Notes under the pieces: model-generated | Told to the model about the DNA's origin: nothing | Databases searched by the model: none | Seen by the model: the letters and a program-made list of their open reading frames with translations, nothing else | Program-made: the position numbers and the translations under genes | Shown: positions 7,962 to 17,727 of the stretch, piece by piece | Numbering within the stretch: position 1 is the stretch's first letter | Layout: each line of letters opens with the position of its first letter | Source: Domibacillus antri | Lineage (GTDB): Bacteria > Bacillota > Bacilli > Bacillales > Domibacillaceae | Assembly (NCBI RefSeq): GCF_001936625.1 | Contig: NZ_MSDU01000003.1 | Coordinates: forward strand, 248,001 to 312,000 | Reading direction: 5' to 3' | DNA length: 64,000 bases

Positions 7962-10541
7962 ATGTCTGTATTGAAACTAGTAAAATGTGTTTTGGCTGTA
8001 TTTCTTGTTCTTGGCTCTCTAAATCTCATTTCCGCTGAAGGTGCAGCGAATGATGCAAAAACAAGAGAGCGTGAAGACAAACTTGCACAGGAAAAAGAAA
8101 AGCAAATTTTGATTCAATATAAAGAAAGCAGTAAAAAGAGCGAATATGCGGCAAAAAAGAAATTGTACTCGGCAAGCATTTCAGCGATTGAACCCATTGC
8201 CCCTCTCACAGAAGTCATTACGGTTAAAGACAAAAAAAATGTCGATGCCCTCATAAAAGAATTGAAGAAAGACAACAGCGTTCAAATAGTAGAAAAAAAT
8301 CGCATCTCCCACGTATCCGCCTTAACGAACGATCCATATATATCCAGCCAATGGTGGCTTGATACCGTCAATGCGGTACCGGCATGGCCACACACGGATC
8401 AGCAGCGGAAGCAAATCGTCACAGCCGTTATTGACTCCGGACTGGACACGAGCCACGTTGATTTAAAAAACAAAATCGCGCGCGGCGGCTATGACTTTTA
8501 TAGCGGCACCGCGGTGATGAGCGATCCGAACGGCCACGGAACAAAAGTATCGGGTGTTATGGCGGCGGAAGCGAATAACGCCGCAGGTATTGCGGGAGTA
8601 ACCGGGGAGTTTGACGTAAAAATCCTGCCTCTGCGCGTAGCAAATTATGAAGGGGAATCCTATGTCTCCGATGTGATTGAAGCCATAGATTATGCCATCA
8701 GCATGAATGTCGATGTCATTAATATAAGTCTCGGCAGTGACTCGTCCTCCAGCCTCGAAAATGCGGCGATTCAGCGGGCGGCTGATGCCGGCATTATCAT
8801 TGTGGCCTCCGCCGGCAATGAAGCACTGGAAGGCAATCCGATTTTATACCCCGCTTCCTATGAGAATGTCATTTCCGTCGGTGCGGTCGATCAATATAAA
8901 AACCGCTCATCGTTTTCAAACTATAATTCATACGTTGACGTCACCGCACCTGGAGAAGAAGTTTATACAACAGCTCCATACCAAAGCTATGAATATGTAA
9001 ACGGAACCTCTTTTTCAGCGCCCATCGCAGCCGGTATCCTCTCCATTGCAAAAGCGCTAAAGCCTGAACTGACTGTGGATGAAGCATCAGACCTGATCGA
9101 AACCACAGCCGACGATTTAGGAACAGCCGGCTACGATATACAATACGGACATGGATTAGTCAACGCAGGACGGGTTGTCACCACTCTTTTAGCTGACAGT
9201 GCAGCATCGGTTACAGGCGTTCAGCTCGACAAAAGTACAGTTAATATGAGCTTCTCCTCACCGACAAGTTCTGCGTCGAATACAGCAGAGACGAAAAAAC
9301 AGCAAATGAATGAAGCCACCAAAACCAAAACAGCGATTATGGACGAAACACGCCTTGTAAATGAATTGGATTTATATGAAAGCGAACCTAATGACGATAC
9401 ATCGTCCGCCAATAATATTTCACTCAACAGCTATCTATCCGGCAGTATTACAGACTATTATTTTGACACAGATTACTACCGCTTTACCGTCGATCAGCCC
9501 GGCACGTTTACCATCGACGCCGCATGGGTGAGCGGCTATGTCGCGGGATATGGCTATGAAGATGACCTTGAAGTTGTCCTATTAGATGAAAATGGCGACA
9601 TTATGACATACGCTGATTATCAGCCCTTTTCGGACGGTACCGCCAGCCGGTTCATGAGCCGGCACATTGATGCAGGAACGTATTATATCACCGTTTTCCA
9701 ATCATCCGACTACCAGTCACTTTACACAGATGAATGGTACGGCATCTCCGCCATGTTTGAAGCGGACCAATCAAGCGAACAGCCGGCGCCTGTCATTTCT
9801 CTTACGACAGACACCCTTTTCTTGAAAAAAGGACAGAGCGACAGCCTTTTACAGGCGGGCAATTCAATCACGGCGATTCAGTGGTCGTCCAGTAACCCCG
9901 CAGCCGCAGCTGTCGACCAAAATGGGAATGTGACGGGAACCGGCTATGGAAAAGCGGTTATTTCCGCAGCGGCAAATGGAAAAACGATTCAATGCGTTGT
10001 GAAAGTAACAGCGGATACGGTCAACCCGACAGCCGCGTTATTTGAAACGGTTTTGCCAGCGGATGCGCGAAATAAAAATGTAACGTGGAAAAGCAGCAAT
10101 CCCTCAGTTGCAACGGTCGACCAGTACGGCATTATCACCGCCAAAGGGCAGGGAACCGCCGTTATTACAGTCATTACAGACGAAGGAAACTTCCGCGCGT
10201 CCAGCACTGTAAACGTCACAGGAAGCAAAACAACGTGGACAGACTTTTCAGCAAAAGACGTAAAAACAGACAAAGTGTTCACTGTGCAATTTAACTTTCC
10301 GGTCGACCCGCAATCTGTCAACAGCACCAATATATATGTGGCAGCTGACAAAGACGGTATAAACCGGATTCCTGAAGCTCAAGTATATGTAAACGCTGAA
10401 AACAACCAGCTTATCCATATCGCACCAGGTATATCATGGCCGCCCGGTACGTACTACTTATTCGTCACCAATCAGTTAAAAAGCACAGACGGCAAAACAC
10501 ATAACAAAAATATCCGTATGCCATTTACCGTAACGAATTAA
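7962..10541 (+). CDS. Secreted subtilisin-like serine protease (S8) with Ig-like C-terminal domains
   Basis: About 859 residues. Signal peptide 1-27, propeptide to about 115, then an S8 catalytic domain with the triad in VIDSGLD (Asp, about 158), NGHGTKVSG (His, about 192) and NGTSFSAP (Ser, about 350), and the oxyanion Asn in SAGNEA. After about 420 a pre-peptidase C-terminal-like region (DYYFDTDYYRFTV) is followed by two bacterial Ig-like (Big2) modules and a last Big_5/SbsA-type Ig domain ending PFTVTN. A similar Big_5 module occurs at the start of the CAP protein at 17.7-19.1 kb. The second ATG is used because it lies 7 nt after GGGGG. It lacks SLH domains, so it is probably released or held through the Ig tail. 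Confidence 0.9.
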   Translation: MSVLKLVKCVLAVFLVLGSLNLISAEGAANDAKTREREDKLAQEKEKQILIQYKESSKKSEYAAKKKLYSASISAIEPIAPLTEVITVKDKKNVDALIKELKKDNSVQIVEKNRISHVSALTNDPYISSQWWLDTVNAVPAWPHTDQQRKQIVTAVIDSGLDTSHVDLKNKIARGGYDFYSGTAVMSDPNGHGTKVSGVMAAEANNAAGIAGVTGEFDVKILPLRVANYEGESYVSDVIEAIDYAISMNVDVINISLGSDSSSSLENAAIQRAADAGIIIVASAGNEALEGNPILYPASYENVISVGAVDQYKNRSSFSNYNSYVDVTAPGEEVYTTAPYQSYEYVNGTSFSAPIAAGILSIAKALKPELTVDEASDLIETTADDLGTAGYDIQYGHGLVNAGRVVTTLLADSAASVTGVQLDKSTVNMSFSSPTSSASNTAETKKQQMNEATKTKTAIMDETRLVNELDLYESEPNDDTSSANNISLNSYLSGSITDYYFDTDYYRFTVDQPGTFTIDAAWVSGYVAGYGYEDDLEVVLLDENGDIMTYADYQPFSDGTASRFMSRHIDAGTYYITVFQSSDYQSLYTDEWYGISAMFEADQSSEQPAPVISLTTDTLFLKKGQSDSLLQAGNSITAIQWSSSNPAAAAVDQNGNVTGTGYGKAVISAAANGKTIQCVVKVTADTVNPTAALFETVLPADARNKNVTWKSSNPSVATVDQYGIITAKGQGTAVITVITDEGNFRASSTVNVTGSKTTWTDFSAKDVKTDKVFTVQFNFPVDPQSVNSTNIYVAADKDGINRIPEAQVYVNAENNQLIHIAPGISWPPGTYYLFVTNQLKSTDGKTHNKNIRMPFTVTN

Positions 10542-10549
10542 CAAAAGAA

Positions 10550-10603
10550 GGAGATGTCTCAAAAATTCATTGAGACATCCCCTTCTTCATTTCTATAGCC
10601 GGT
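10550..10603 (+). repeat. GGCCGG element, copy 2 (head hairpin and one unit only)
   Basis: GATGTCTCA...TGAGACATC hairpin right after the protease stop, then CCCCTTCTTCATTTCTATA and a single AGCCGGT at 10597. The array that normally follows is missing. It probably terminates the protease transcript. The head is nearly identical to those at 15.35 and 25.02 kb. Confidence 0.75.
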
Positions 10604-10655
10604 TTGCTGTTTGTCTTTACAATCCAATTATTACAAATAATAATTGACACCTATC

Positions 10656-11432
10656 CTATTGACTCGTTTCTTCGCTTTCACATTCCAAATATTTTTCCCG
10701 CCAGTCTACCCGCTCCTGCTCTTCTATTTGCTGTTCGAGCGCTTCATCCCAGCGTTCAAGCGCGACATTCCAGACACGCGCGTAAAATGTGTCCTGTTCT
10801 TGGTTGTACAGGCGAAATTCCAGGCAGGGGACGTATTCGACCGGCCGTTCTTCCGTATGAGTGATGCGTGCGATAACGATTTGAAAACCGTCTTCCCCAA
10901 TAGCGTTCTCCCATTCAGCCAGTGACTGTAGGATGTGGTCTGTTGTGGCGGACCGCTCATTTGCATACCGATAAAGCGGCATGTCCTCTTCCTCTTCCTT
11001 TTCAGCTTCATGAAGTTTCGCCAACGCCGGCCAAAATGCATCGTGAACCGGACTGTACACCATCTCCGTCGACTCTTCTTCCATTTCTTCCTCCACGAAG
11101 CCTTTTGCGAGCTGCTCATGTCCTTTTTCCGTCAGCTTGAAACCTTCTTTTTCGAGACAAATTAAGCCCATCCGCTGCATTTTTTCGATTAAGTCTGCAA
11201 TAAACAGCTCCTCCACTAGCAGCATTTCCGACAAATTGGCGGCGCGCCGGATCACAGTTTCCTGAAATGAAAGGAGCATCATTTTCATGAGAATGTCTAT
11301 TTTCGCCCGCTTTGCCCGCTTGAAAGCCACGTCATAAGTGGCGACCGGCAGCCTCCAGATGGCTGAATCTTTTATCTGAACAGCGGAATTCTCAAGCAGC
11401 TTCCCGCGCAGACGTTTGTCCAGACTATACAT
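10656..11432 (-). CDS. Winged-helix-like partner of the SF1 helicase, uncharacterised
   Basis: 258 residues; I do not recognise a named family. Residues about 60-115 (EELFIADLIEKMQRMGLICLEKEGFKLTEKGHEQL) read as a winged helix-turn-helix. A very acidic linker follows (EEEMEEESTEM, EKEEEED), then an alpha/beta C-terminal region. The ATG follows GGAGGTG and overlaps the last 8 bases of the large upstream helicase gene, so the two are translationally coupled and likely act together. It has no signal peptide, so it is cytoplasmic. A role in substrate recognition for the helicase is inference. Confidence 0.8.
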   Translation of the reverse strand: MYSLDKRLRGKLLENSAVQIKDSAIWRLPVATYDVAFKRAKRAKIDILMKMMLLSFQETVIRRAANLSEMLLVEELFIADLIEKMQRMGLICLEKEGFKLTEKGHEQLAKGFVEEEMEEESTEMVYSPVHDAFWPALAKLHEAEKEEEEDMPLYRYANERSATTDHILQSLAEWENAIGEDGFQIVIARITHTEERPVEYVPCLEFRLYNQEQDTFYARVWNVALERWDEALEQQIEEQERVDWREKYLECESEETSQ

Positions 11433-14400
11433 ATTGCTTCACCTCCGCCAGCGTTCGCAAGCCGTTTTGTCTGTTAACTGCTGCTAATACGTGCTTATAC
11501 ATTTTTTTCGTGTCTGCTTGTTTCGGCCGTTCGGTAAACATTTTCGTGCTGCCAACCAATATAAGCAGTTCTCTCGCTCGTGAAAGGGCGACATTGAGAC
11601 GGCGATAGTCTTTGGCGAAGCCGATGTCATCTTGCTTATTGTGGTGATTGCGTACCATACTCAGCAGAATGACGTCCATTTCCATCCCTTGAAACCGGTC
11701 AACGGTGCCCGTGCGAATCGTTACATGCCGCAAACGCAGCTCCTGCTGAATGAGCCGGTCGAGCCGTTTTACCTGCTCTCCGTAAAAGCTGATCACACCA
11801 ATGCTTTTGAATTCGTCCTCTTTCATTCTTCCGGCCCGCTTCGCCTCTGCCGCCGCTTCGTCCAGTTCTTTCAACAGAGCGCCAATTTCCCGCAGTTCTG
11901 CCGAGTTATAAAGACTTTTTCCGCCTTTCATCCTTTCTTCAAAAAATGCCGGCTCGTTCGGCATGTCCAGCCAAATTAAATGATTGTTCCGCTGCACGAG
12001 CGGCGATTCAAGCATGTGGTCCCGCTCCGAATCAGAATCCACCAGTCCGCACTGCAGCCGGTCGTTTTCCTGCTCATAAAACGGCGTGATGGTTTCCATA
12101 ATGTCTTTATGCATCCGATATTGAATGGCGAGCATCGTTTTGTTGCTTTTCGGCAGATTTTTAAATAACCGCTCAAACAGCGATTCCTTCAACAGCTTTT
12201 TCAATTCCGCTTTTCCTTCAAACTCATCATTGCCTTCCGCCAGCTCCTGAAGCGTTTCTTCGAGCGTATCGTTTCCAAGCAGAGGCGGCAGCTGGTGATG
12301 GTCGCCTACTAAAATGATCTTCTTCCCTTTTAGCATCGGCAAAAGCAATTCCGGCGGCGTCGCTTTCGATACTTCATCAATAATGACGACATCAAACACA
12401 GGATAGCTGTCAATAAAATCCTTCCGTGCAGAAGCGACACACGTCGTCCCGATCACATTGGCATGCTTCACATACAGCTTGCGGATTTCATCCAAGTCAT
12501 GATCACTCGCTTCACCCAGCATGGTCAGCCATTTCTGTTGAATGGATTGAAAAAGGGGCAGCTTCTGCTTTTCCTGCTTAAGCGATTCTCGTGTAAACGA
12601 AAGACTCGCCAGCTGTTTCAGCATGTTTTCATGCTCTTGCTCCGGTTGTGCTGCGAGGATGTCATGTAAAGGCGCCAATTCCTCTTCCTTCCGGCGGATC
12701 AAATCCCGCAGCTGATCCAGCTGTGTTTCGATTTGTGTGATCGTTTTTTTCACTTCCGGCAAAGAAGCCGCCTGTTTCGCTTGTTTCTTCCGATTCACTG
12801 CTGCTCTTTTCTTCACTTGTTCATAGGCTTCTTTCTTTTTCTGCAAAAAAAGCATCTGTTCCTCCAGTTGCTGAAGAGTGGCTTTCGCATTTGGAATCGG
12901 CTCATAGGACTCCCTCATCTTGTTATGCCTGTTTTGGAGCAGAGCAAGCTCTTCCTTCTGTTTTTCAAGCGATTTCAGCAACCTTTGGTGCGACGTTTGG
13001 ATCACTTTCTGTTTTTGCCGAATAAGTTCTATCATTTCCTGCTGAAAAAGTGGAAAGAGTTCAACAGCTGTTCGTTTCAATTCATCAGCCGATTTTAGCC
13101 GTTTCGCCTTCCGCCATATAAATTGTCTCCGGTCATACAGCCCTTCCAAATATACCGCAAGCCGTCTCGGGTCCATTTTTGGATGCTGCTTTAATTCCTG
13201 CCTTAACGCATCCAAAAAACGGTCAATCTCATCAGCCGTATAAGAGGAAGAACCCTGGGGCGTGCCTAGCCGTCCCAACAGCTGCTCAACGTATGATATG
13301 GCGCGGTTTAGCTGATCGTTATATGCTTTTAATTTCGCCAGCTGATTCATTTTCTGGCGAATGTCATCCAGCCTGTCGATCAAATACAGAGCGCGCGGCG
13401 TTCGTTCCAGATTATGTTCCAGTATGATCCATTTTAAGCCATCCACTCGTTTGACCGACGCCGCTTTTTTTATTAAAGCGTCCAGCTGTTTGTTCATGAC
13501 GGCTTGTTGTTCACACTCAGAAGCCGCTTGATCGGCCTGCTGACGTTTCTCGTTCATTTCGGCTTCAAGTTCATCGCAGGCAATCACATGGCGCAGCTTG
13601 TGAATTCTTGTTTGCAGGGCCTCCCATTCTGTTTGAATCGCCGCGCTATCCGGCTGGGTGCGAAGAAATTGCTCGTCTTTTTCAATCGAAGCGTTCAAAG
13701 AAAGAAGTGCTTCTTCTAAATTCTGCAATTGTTTTTGCGCCTCTTGCTGTTCTTGCTTCGCTGCGTTAAGGTGTTTTTTCTGCCGGCCGATAAACGCCTG
13801 GCCTTCTGCAGCTATTTTTTCAGCATGCTTTTTCGCTTCAACCGCAGCTTCGATTCGTTTAAGCTCAGGCTGAAGCTGCTCGTATTTCCGTTCATTCGCG
13901 GCCCATTCTGATTCAATTTCCGCTTCCCTCTTTTTGCGCGCTTCAAATTGAGCAGACACTTCTTTGAGCGTATGGTCTTTCCAATACTGCCCGATGTTTT
14001 CTTCAATAAACTTCTTGCCTTCTTCTTCAATGCTCTCCGTCCGTCCAACTCGGAGAATGCGAATGTCTTTGTTCGCCAACAGCCGGCCGAGTGCATTGTC
14101 GACCGCTAAATTCGACTGGGACGCAACCAATGTCCGCAGCCCCGCCCGCGCATTTTGGAGGCAAATTTCCGAAATAACTGTCGTCTTGCCGGTGCCGGGC
14201 GGTCCTTGAATCACATATAAATCTTCCGCCGCCATCGCGCCCATCACGGCCTCTTTTTGAAACTCGTTCAATCGATTATGAAGTACCGGTGCGGCCAGCT
14301 TTTTCAGTGTCCGCACCGGCGGCTTGTCTTCAAATAAAATGCGCTCCAAATCGCGGTTCGCCGCCAAGCCTTGTTCAAGGTGCTTAAACCCTTGCCGCAG

Positions 14401-15183
14401 CCGTTTCACCTGGCTTAATGCCGCAAAATTGCTGAATACGACTTCTTTCTGGCTGACATCAAACTGCTGCTGCCGGGCCCGTTCCGCCATATGCCCATGC
14501 AGCTCCACTTCCATTGTCCGGGCCGCCGCATTCACTTTCAGCACCTTGCCGATATCTTGCTTGAATCCTTTTATTCGAACGCTCAAATCCTTCAGCGATT
14601 TCCAGTCATTTTCCTTCAGCTGGCAGCCTTTAATCGTCACCCTGCTGAAATCGCTGTTGAATGTGAGCCCCGAATAGCGCGACGTCATGTCCGGAATATC
14701 CGCCTGCCGCTCCTCGATTTTTAAATATCCTTCCCAGCTGGCAATGCGCTTTTTCACATACGCCGAGCTTTCCTGCGCAACAGGCATCTCGTGAATGAAG
14801 CTGAGCAAGCCGGCCGGCACGGACCTTATTCTTTCGTCAAACGTGATCCATAACGGCCGGCGCCAATTCGTCCAAACCGGTGTGTGTGCCGCTCTGGCCG
14901 TTACATTCGTTACAACGAGCCGGTCTTTCTCCACGACGACATGCATTACAATCACGAGGCCGCCGCTCTTTTCGGCCATTCGGCTATTCTCTTTATTATC
15001 CAAAAAGAGAGCTGCCGAAAGCGGACGATCTTCCTCCTGTGGATACTTCTCTATATAAACCTTAAATGACTCCTCCAACGAAAAAAACGAGCGCTCCTCT
15101 AGATTGAGCTCCCGCAATTTGTCTTTCGCCCTATTCGTCCATACTGCCGGACAGCGATATGTCTGGCTGCTCGTCTTGATCAT
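11425..15183 (-). CDS. Large superfamily 1 DNA/RNA helicase (UPF1/DNA2-like, COG1112 type)
   Basis: 1252 residues. Helicase motifs in order: Walker A QGPPGTGKTT (about 325), Walker B with VVIIDEVSKATP (about 930), GDHHQLPPLL, QYRMH (about 1018), RFQGMEMDVILLS (about 1160) and LNVALSRAR. Between motifs I and II lies an insertion of roughly 500 residues that is almost all Glu/Lys/Gln-rich coiled coil. Residues 1-280 form an N-terminal region of unknown type. The AAA_11/AAA_12 split arrangement is typical of UPF1-like helicases; some bacterial members belong to conflict systems, while others are housekeeping. The start follows AGGTG. It is the first gene of a two-gene operon with the winged-helix protein. 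Confidence 0.88.
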   Translation of the reverse strand: MIKTSSQTYRCPAVWTNRAKDKLRELNLEERSFFSLEESFKVYIEKYPQEEDRPLSAALFLDNKENSRMAEKSGGLVIVMHVVVEKDRLVVTNVTARAAHTPVWTNWRRPLWITFDERIRSVPAGLLSFIHEMPVAQESSAYVKKRIASWEGYLKIEERQADIPDMTSRYSGLTFNSDFSRVTIKGCQLKENDWKSLKDLSVRIKGFKQDIGKVLKVNAAARTMEVELHGHMAERARQQQFDVSQKEVVFSNFAALSQVKRLRQGFKHLEQGLAANRDLERILFEDKPPVRTLKKLAAPVLHNRLNEFQKEAVMGAMAAEDLYVIQGPPGTGKTTVISEICLQNARAGLRTLVASQSNLAVDNALGRLLANKDIRILRVGRTESIEEEGKKFIEENIGQYWKDHTLKEVSAQFEARKKREAEIESEWAANERKYEQLQPELKRIEAAVEAKKHAEKIAAEGQAFIGRQKKHLNAAKQEQQEAQKQLQNLEEALLSLNASIEKDEQFLRTQPDSAAIQTEWEALQTRIHKLRHVIACDELEAEMNEKRQQADQAASECEQQAVMNKQLDALIKKAASVKRVDGLKWIILEHNLERTPRALYLIDRLDDIRQKMNQLAKLKAYNDQLNRAISYVEQLLGRLGTPQGSSSYTADEIDRFLDALRQELKQHPKMDPRRLAVYLEGLYDRRQFIWRKAKRLKSADELKRTAVELFPLFQQEMIELIRQKQKVIQTSHQRLLKSLEKQKEELALLQNRHNKMRESYEPIPNAKATLQQLEEQMLFLQKKKEAYEQVKKRAAVNRKKQAKQAASLPEVKKTITQIETQLDQLRDLIRRKEEELAPLHDILAAQPEQEHENMLKQLASLSFTRESLKQEKQKLPLFQSIQQKWLTMLGEASDHDLDEIRKLYVKHANVIGTTCVASARKDFIDSYPVFDVVIIDEVSKATPPELLLPMLKGKKIILVGDHHQLPPLLGNDTLEETLQELAEGNDEFEGKAELKKLLKESLFERLFKNLPKSNKTMLAIQYRMHKDIMETITPFYEQENDRLQCGLVDSDSERDHMLESPLVQRNNHLIWLDMPNEPAFFEERMKGGKSLYNSAELREIGALLKELDEAAAEAKRAGRMKEDEFKSIGVISFYGEQVKRLDRLIQQELRLRHVTIRTGTVDRFQGMEMDVILLSMVRNHHNKQDDIGFAKDYRRLNVALSRARELLILVGSTKMFTERPKQADTKKMYKHVLAAVNRQNGLRTLAEVKQYV

Positions 15184-15352
15184 ATATTCACCTGCTTTTT
15201 GGGGCCTTAAATGTTTATCTGAAAAAGGACGGTTTTATTTATTTTTTCCCTGTCTTGCATTATAGCATATCGAACTTTTCGTATGTATTTCACTTGAATT
15301 CAAGAGACCATGACAATAGAATGCCCCCTTCCTTATGACGGTAAAAAAAGAA

Positions 15353-15466
15353 AAGGGACGTCTCAAAAGACTCAATGAGACATCCCTTTTTCATTTTTAT
15401 AGCCGGATTTTTTGCACTTTGGGCCGGTTTCCTTGTAACTTGGGCCGAATCCCCATAAATTCGGCC
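15353..15466. repeat. GGCCGG phased element, copy 3
   Basis: Head hairpin AAGGGACGTCTCA/TGAGACATCCCTT (15353-15389) followed by TCATTTTTATA, then AGCCGGA at 15401, GGCCGGT at 15422, GGCCGAA at 15443 (pitch 21) and one inverted TTCGGCC at 15460. A stray GGCCGGG occurs at 15520. It lies in the 350-bp gap between the start of the helicase gene and the stop of the oxidoreductase gene, both on the minus strand. The head hairpin could serve as terminator for transcripts arriving on the plus strand. Confidence 0.8.
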
Positions 15467-15536
15467 TTCCCTCCATACTTGTGGGACATGCAGCCCTTTA
15501 TCTTCGTGACTTATCACTGGGCCGGGAGACTGACCA

Positions 15537-16583
15537 TTATCCTGCTTCCCATTTCGCGACTTCTTCCCGCACAATCGGCGCCACTTCTTTGCCGAGAAGC
15601 TCTATTGCTTTCATGACTAAATCATGCGGCATTGTGCCAACCGGAACGTGCAGCATAAACCGTGTGACACCAACATTTTTGCGCAAATGAATCATTTTGT
15701 CTGCTACTGTTTGCGGATCTCCAACATACAATGCACCTTCAAAGCTGCGGGCTGCATCAAAACTCGACCGGCTGTACGGTCCCCAGCCGCGCTCTTTCCC
15801 CAGCTTATTCATGACCGCCTGCGTAGATGGGAAAAACAAGTCAGCCGCCTTTTTCGTATTGTCCGCAATAAATCCGTGTGAATGAGAAGCAACCGGCAGT
15901 TTCGATGGGTCATGACCTCCATGAACCGCCGCCTTTTTGTACAATTCCACAAGCGGCGCAAACTGCACAGGGCTGCCGCCGATAATCGCCAGCACAAGCG
16001 GCAGGCCGAGAAGCCCCGCACGAATAACAGATTCCTGATTGCCGCCGCTTCCGATCCAGACCGGAAGCGGATTCTGCACCGGACGCGGATATACACCCAA
16101 GTTATTGATGGCCGGGCGATGTCCGCCTTTCCACGTCACTTTCTCTGATTCCCGTATTTTCAGCAGCAAGTCCAGTTTTTCCTCAAACAACTCGTTGTAG
16201 TCTTTCAAATCATAGCCAAACAATGGAAACGACTCAATAAACGAACCGCGCCCCGCCATAATTTCCGCCCGTCCGTTCGAGAGCGCATCTACTGTCGCAA
16301 AATCCTGAAACACCCGCACCGGATCCGCAGAAGACAGCACCGTTACCGCGCTCGTCAGCCGAATGCGCTTTGTCTGCGGTGCCGCCGCAGCCAGCACAAC
16401 TGCAGGAGAGGACGCCGCAAAATCCTCCCGGTGATGCTCGCCCACGCCAAACACATCAAGCCCCACTTGATCCGCCAGCACAATCTCTTCCACCACTTCG
16501 CGAATCCGCTCCGCATGGCTGATCACTTCTCCCGTCGCCACATCCGGCGTCGTCTCCACAAACGTGCTAATTCCAATTTCCAT
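15537..16583 (-). CDS. LLM-class flavin-dependent oxidoreductase
   Basis: 348 residues, the usual size for bacterial luciferase-like monooxygenases of the F420/FMN TIM-barrel superfamily. Visible landmarks are GVGEHHREDF, the segment around LTSAVTVLSSADPVRVFQDF, the phosphate-binding EIMAGRGSF and PVWIGSGGN, then a C-terminal YVGDPQTVADKM. The enzyme probably binds FMN supplied by a separate reductase; its substrate is not deducible. The start ATG is preceded by AAGAAGG. It appears monocistronic. Upstream on the opposite strand is a broken HepT-like gene. Confidence 0.88.
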   Translation of the reverse strand: MEIGISTFVETTPDVATGEVISHAERIREVVEEIVLADQVGLDVFGVGEHHREDFAASSPAVVLAAAAPQTKRIRLTSAVTVLSSADPVRVFQDFATVDALSNGRAEIMAGRGSFIESFPLFGYDLKDYNELFEEKLDLLLKIRESEKVTWKGGHRPAINNLGVYPRPVQNPLPVWIGSGGNQESVIRAGLLGLPLVLAIIGGSPVQFAPLVELYKKAAVHGGHDPSKLPVASHSHGFIADNTKKAADLFFPSTQAVMNKLGKERGWGPYSRSSFDAARSFEGALYVGDPQTVADKMIHLRKNVGVTRFMLHVPVGTMPHDLVMKAIELLGKEVAPIVREEVAKWEAG

Positions 16584-16654
16584 TCAAAAACCTTCTTTCC
16601 GTTTTTTCTGCTTTAAAGGTACCACGAATGGCTTGAATGTCGGTATTACTTTGA

Positions 16655-16969
16655 ACGCGAACAAATGCTGTCTCTTCAGTTTCAGATATAATTAACAAAT
16701 TAGAGGCAGCCCCTATCATCGATGCAAAAACATCCAAAAGCTTAAAAGCCATGGCCGGATTTCGGAATATTGCCGTCCACGATTATCAAACATTGAATCC
16801 TGCTATTTTGCAGAAAATTGTGGTAAAGCACCTTTCTGTTTTTAGAGATTTTACAAAGCAGGTGAAAAAAGCAGCGAAGCACTCCTGGCCGGGGGTGCGG
16901 GCATTCCTGAATATGAACCACATGCACTCCGCTATGATCAGGAGCGACAATAGACCGCAGAAGCGATAA
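16655..16969 (+). pseudogene. HepT-like (HEPN RNase/MNT-system toxin) C-terminal remnant
   Basis: The frame opens right after an in-frame TGA at 16652 and has no ribosome binding site. It encodes NKLEAAPIIDAKTSKSLKAM followed directly by AGFRNIAVHDYQTLNP. That is the conserved end of HepT toxins, including the Rx4H motif and adjacent Tyr (RNIAVHDY) of the HEPN active site. Similarity fades after about 16870, and the rest of the frame to 16969 seems to be non-genuine read-through. The N-terminal half and any MntA antitoxin are missing. The 470-bp stretch 16584-17055 holds only this remnant, with one isolated GGCCGGATTT at 16755. Confidence 0.7.
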
Positions 16970-17055
16970 TTTTGATGGCTTTTGTGAAGAGAAGAAAGTC
17001 TATATGGTGCAGAATCCTTCCTTCCATTCGCCATCAGCCACTTAACGCCTTTTCA

Positions 17056-17700
17056 TTAATAAATATCAATCACTTCAAAACCATCTCCCACCGGCGCTTC
17101 CTGGGTACTTCCGTCCACACGGAACAAGAAGATCGCAAACTCTCCGCGCGTAATCGGGGCTGCCGTGCCAAATAACGCCGGTGATTTCCCGAGAGTCACT
17201 TTATTCGCCACCAGTGCCTGAACCGCCGCGTCATAATTGGACGACACATCGATAAATTCATGATCAGCCGTACCCTGCAGCTTGTAGGCACGGACAAGAA
17301 TGAGCGCCATTTCGCCGCGCGTCAGCGTTTGATCTGACCCAAACAATGTTGGCGATTTTCCTGATACCACTCCCGCCTCAGCCAGTGCGCTTACCGCTTT
17401 TTGCGCGCGGGCCGGTACATCCTCAAAAGGAACTGCCGGAGCTGACTCTATATCAAGATTCAGCGCTTTTGCCAGCATGACGGCGGCATCGACACGTTTA
17501 ATGCGCTGCCCAACACCAAATGCTCCATTCCCAAGACCCGACGCAATGTTTTGATCGACTGCATACTGAACCGCTTCCTCATACTGAGCAGAGACATCCG
17601 AAAACGAAACCGCCTGGCTTTGTCCTAAAGAGGAAACGAATAGCACACTCCCCAGCACCGCTGCCGCCATAAATTTATAAATCTTCCCTTGCTTTTTCAC
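17056..17700 (-). CDS. Minimal SLH protein (three SLH domains only)
   Basis: 214 residues: a signal peptide of about 31 residues, then three SLH domains with IKRVDAAVML, LTRGEMALIL and ITRGEFAIFL, and a 15-residue acidic tail. No effector domain is present, so it may act as an adaptor or as a wall-occupying protein. The GTG start lies 6 nt after GGGGAG. The gene begins 27 bp after the stop of the CAP-domain gene, which lacks its own anchor, so the two may be co-expressed and perhaps work together (inference). Confidence 0.85.
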   Translation of the reverse strand: MKKQGKIYKFMAAAVLGSVLFVSSLGQSQAVSFSDVSAQYEEAVQYAVDQNIASGLGNGAFGVGQRIKRVDAAVMLAKALNLDIESAPAVPFEDVPARAQKAVSALAEAGVVSGKSPTLFGSDQTLTRGEMALILVRAYKLQGTADHEFIDVSSNYDAAVQALVANKVTLGKSPALFGTAAPITRGEFAIFLFRVDGSTQEAPVGDGFEVIDIY

Positions 17701-17727
17701 ATGCGTCTCCCCTTTTCTTTTAATCTT

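Noticed and set aside
13179-14209. Several plus-strand frames opposite the large helicase gene
   Set aside because: They are antisense shadows of a coiled-coil gene with biased codons; none has its own ribosome binding site or family motif.
16567-16752. 61-codon minus-strand frame upstream of the oxidoreductase
   Set aside because: It overlaps the oxidoreductase start and is antisense to the HepT remnant; no ribosome binding site.
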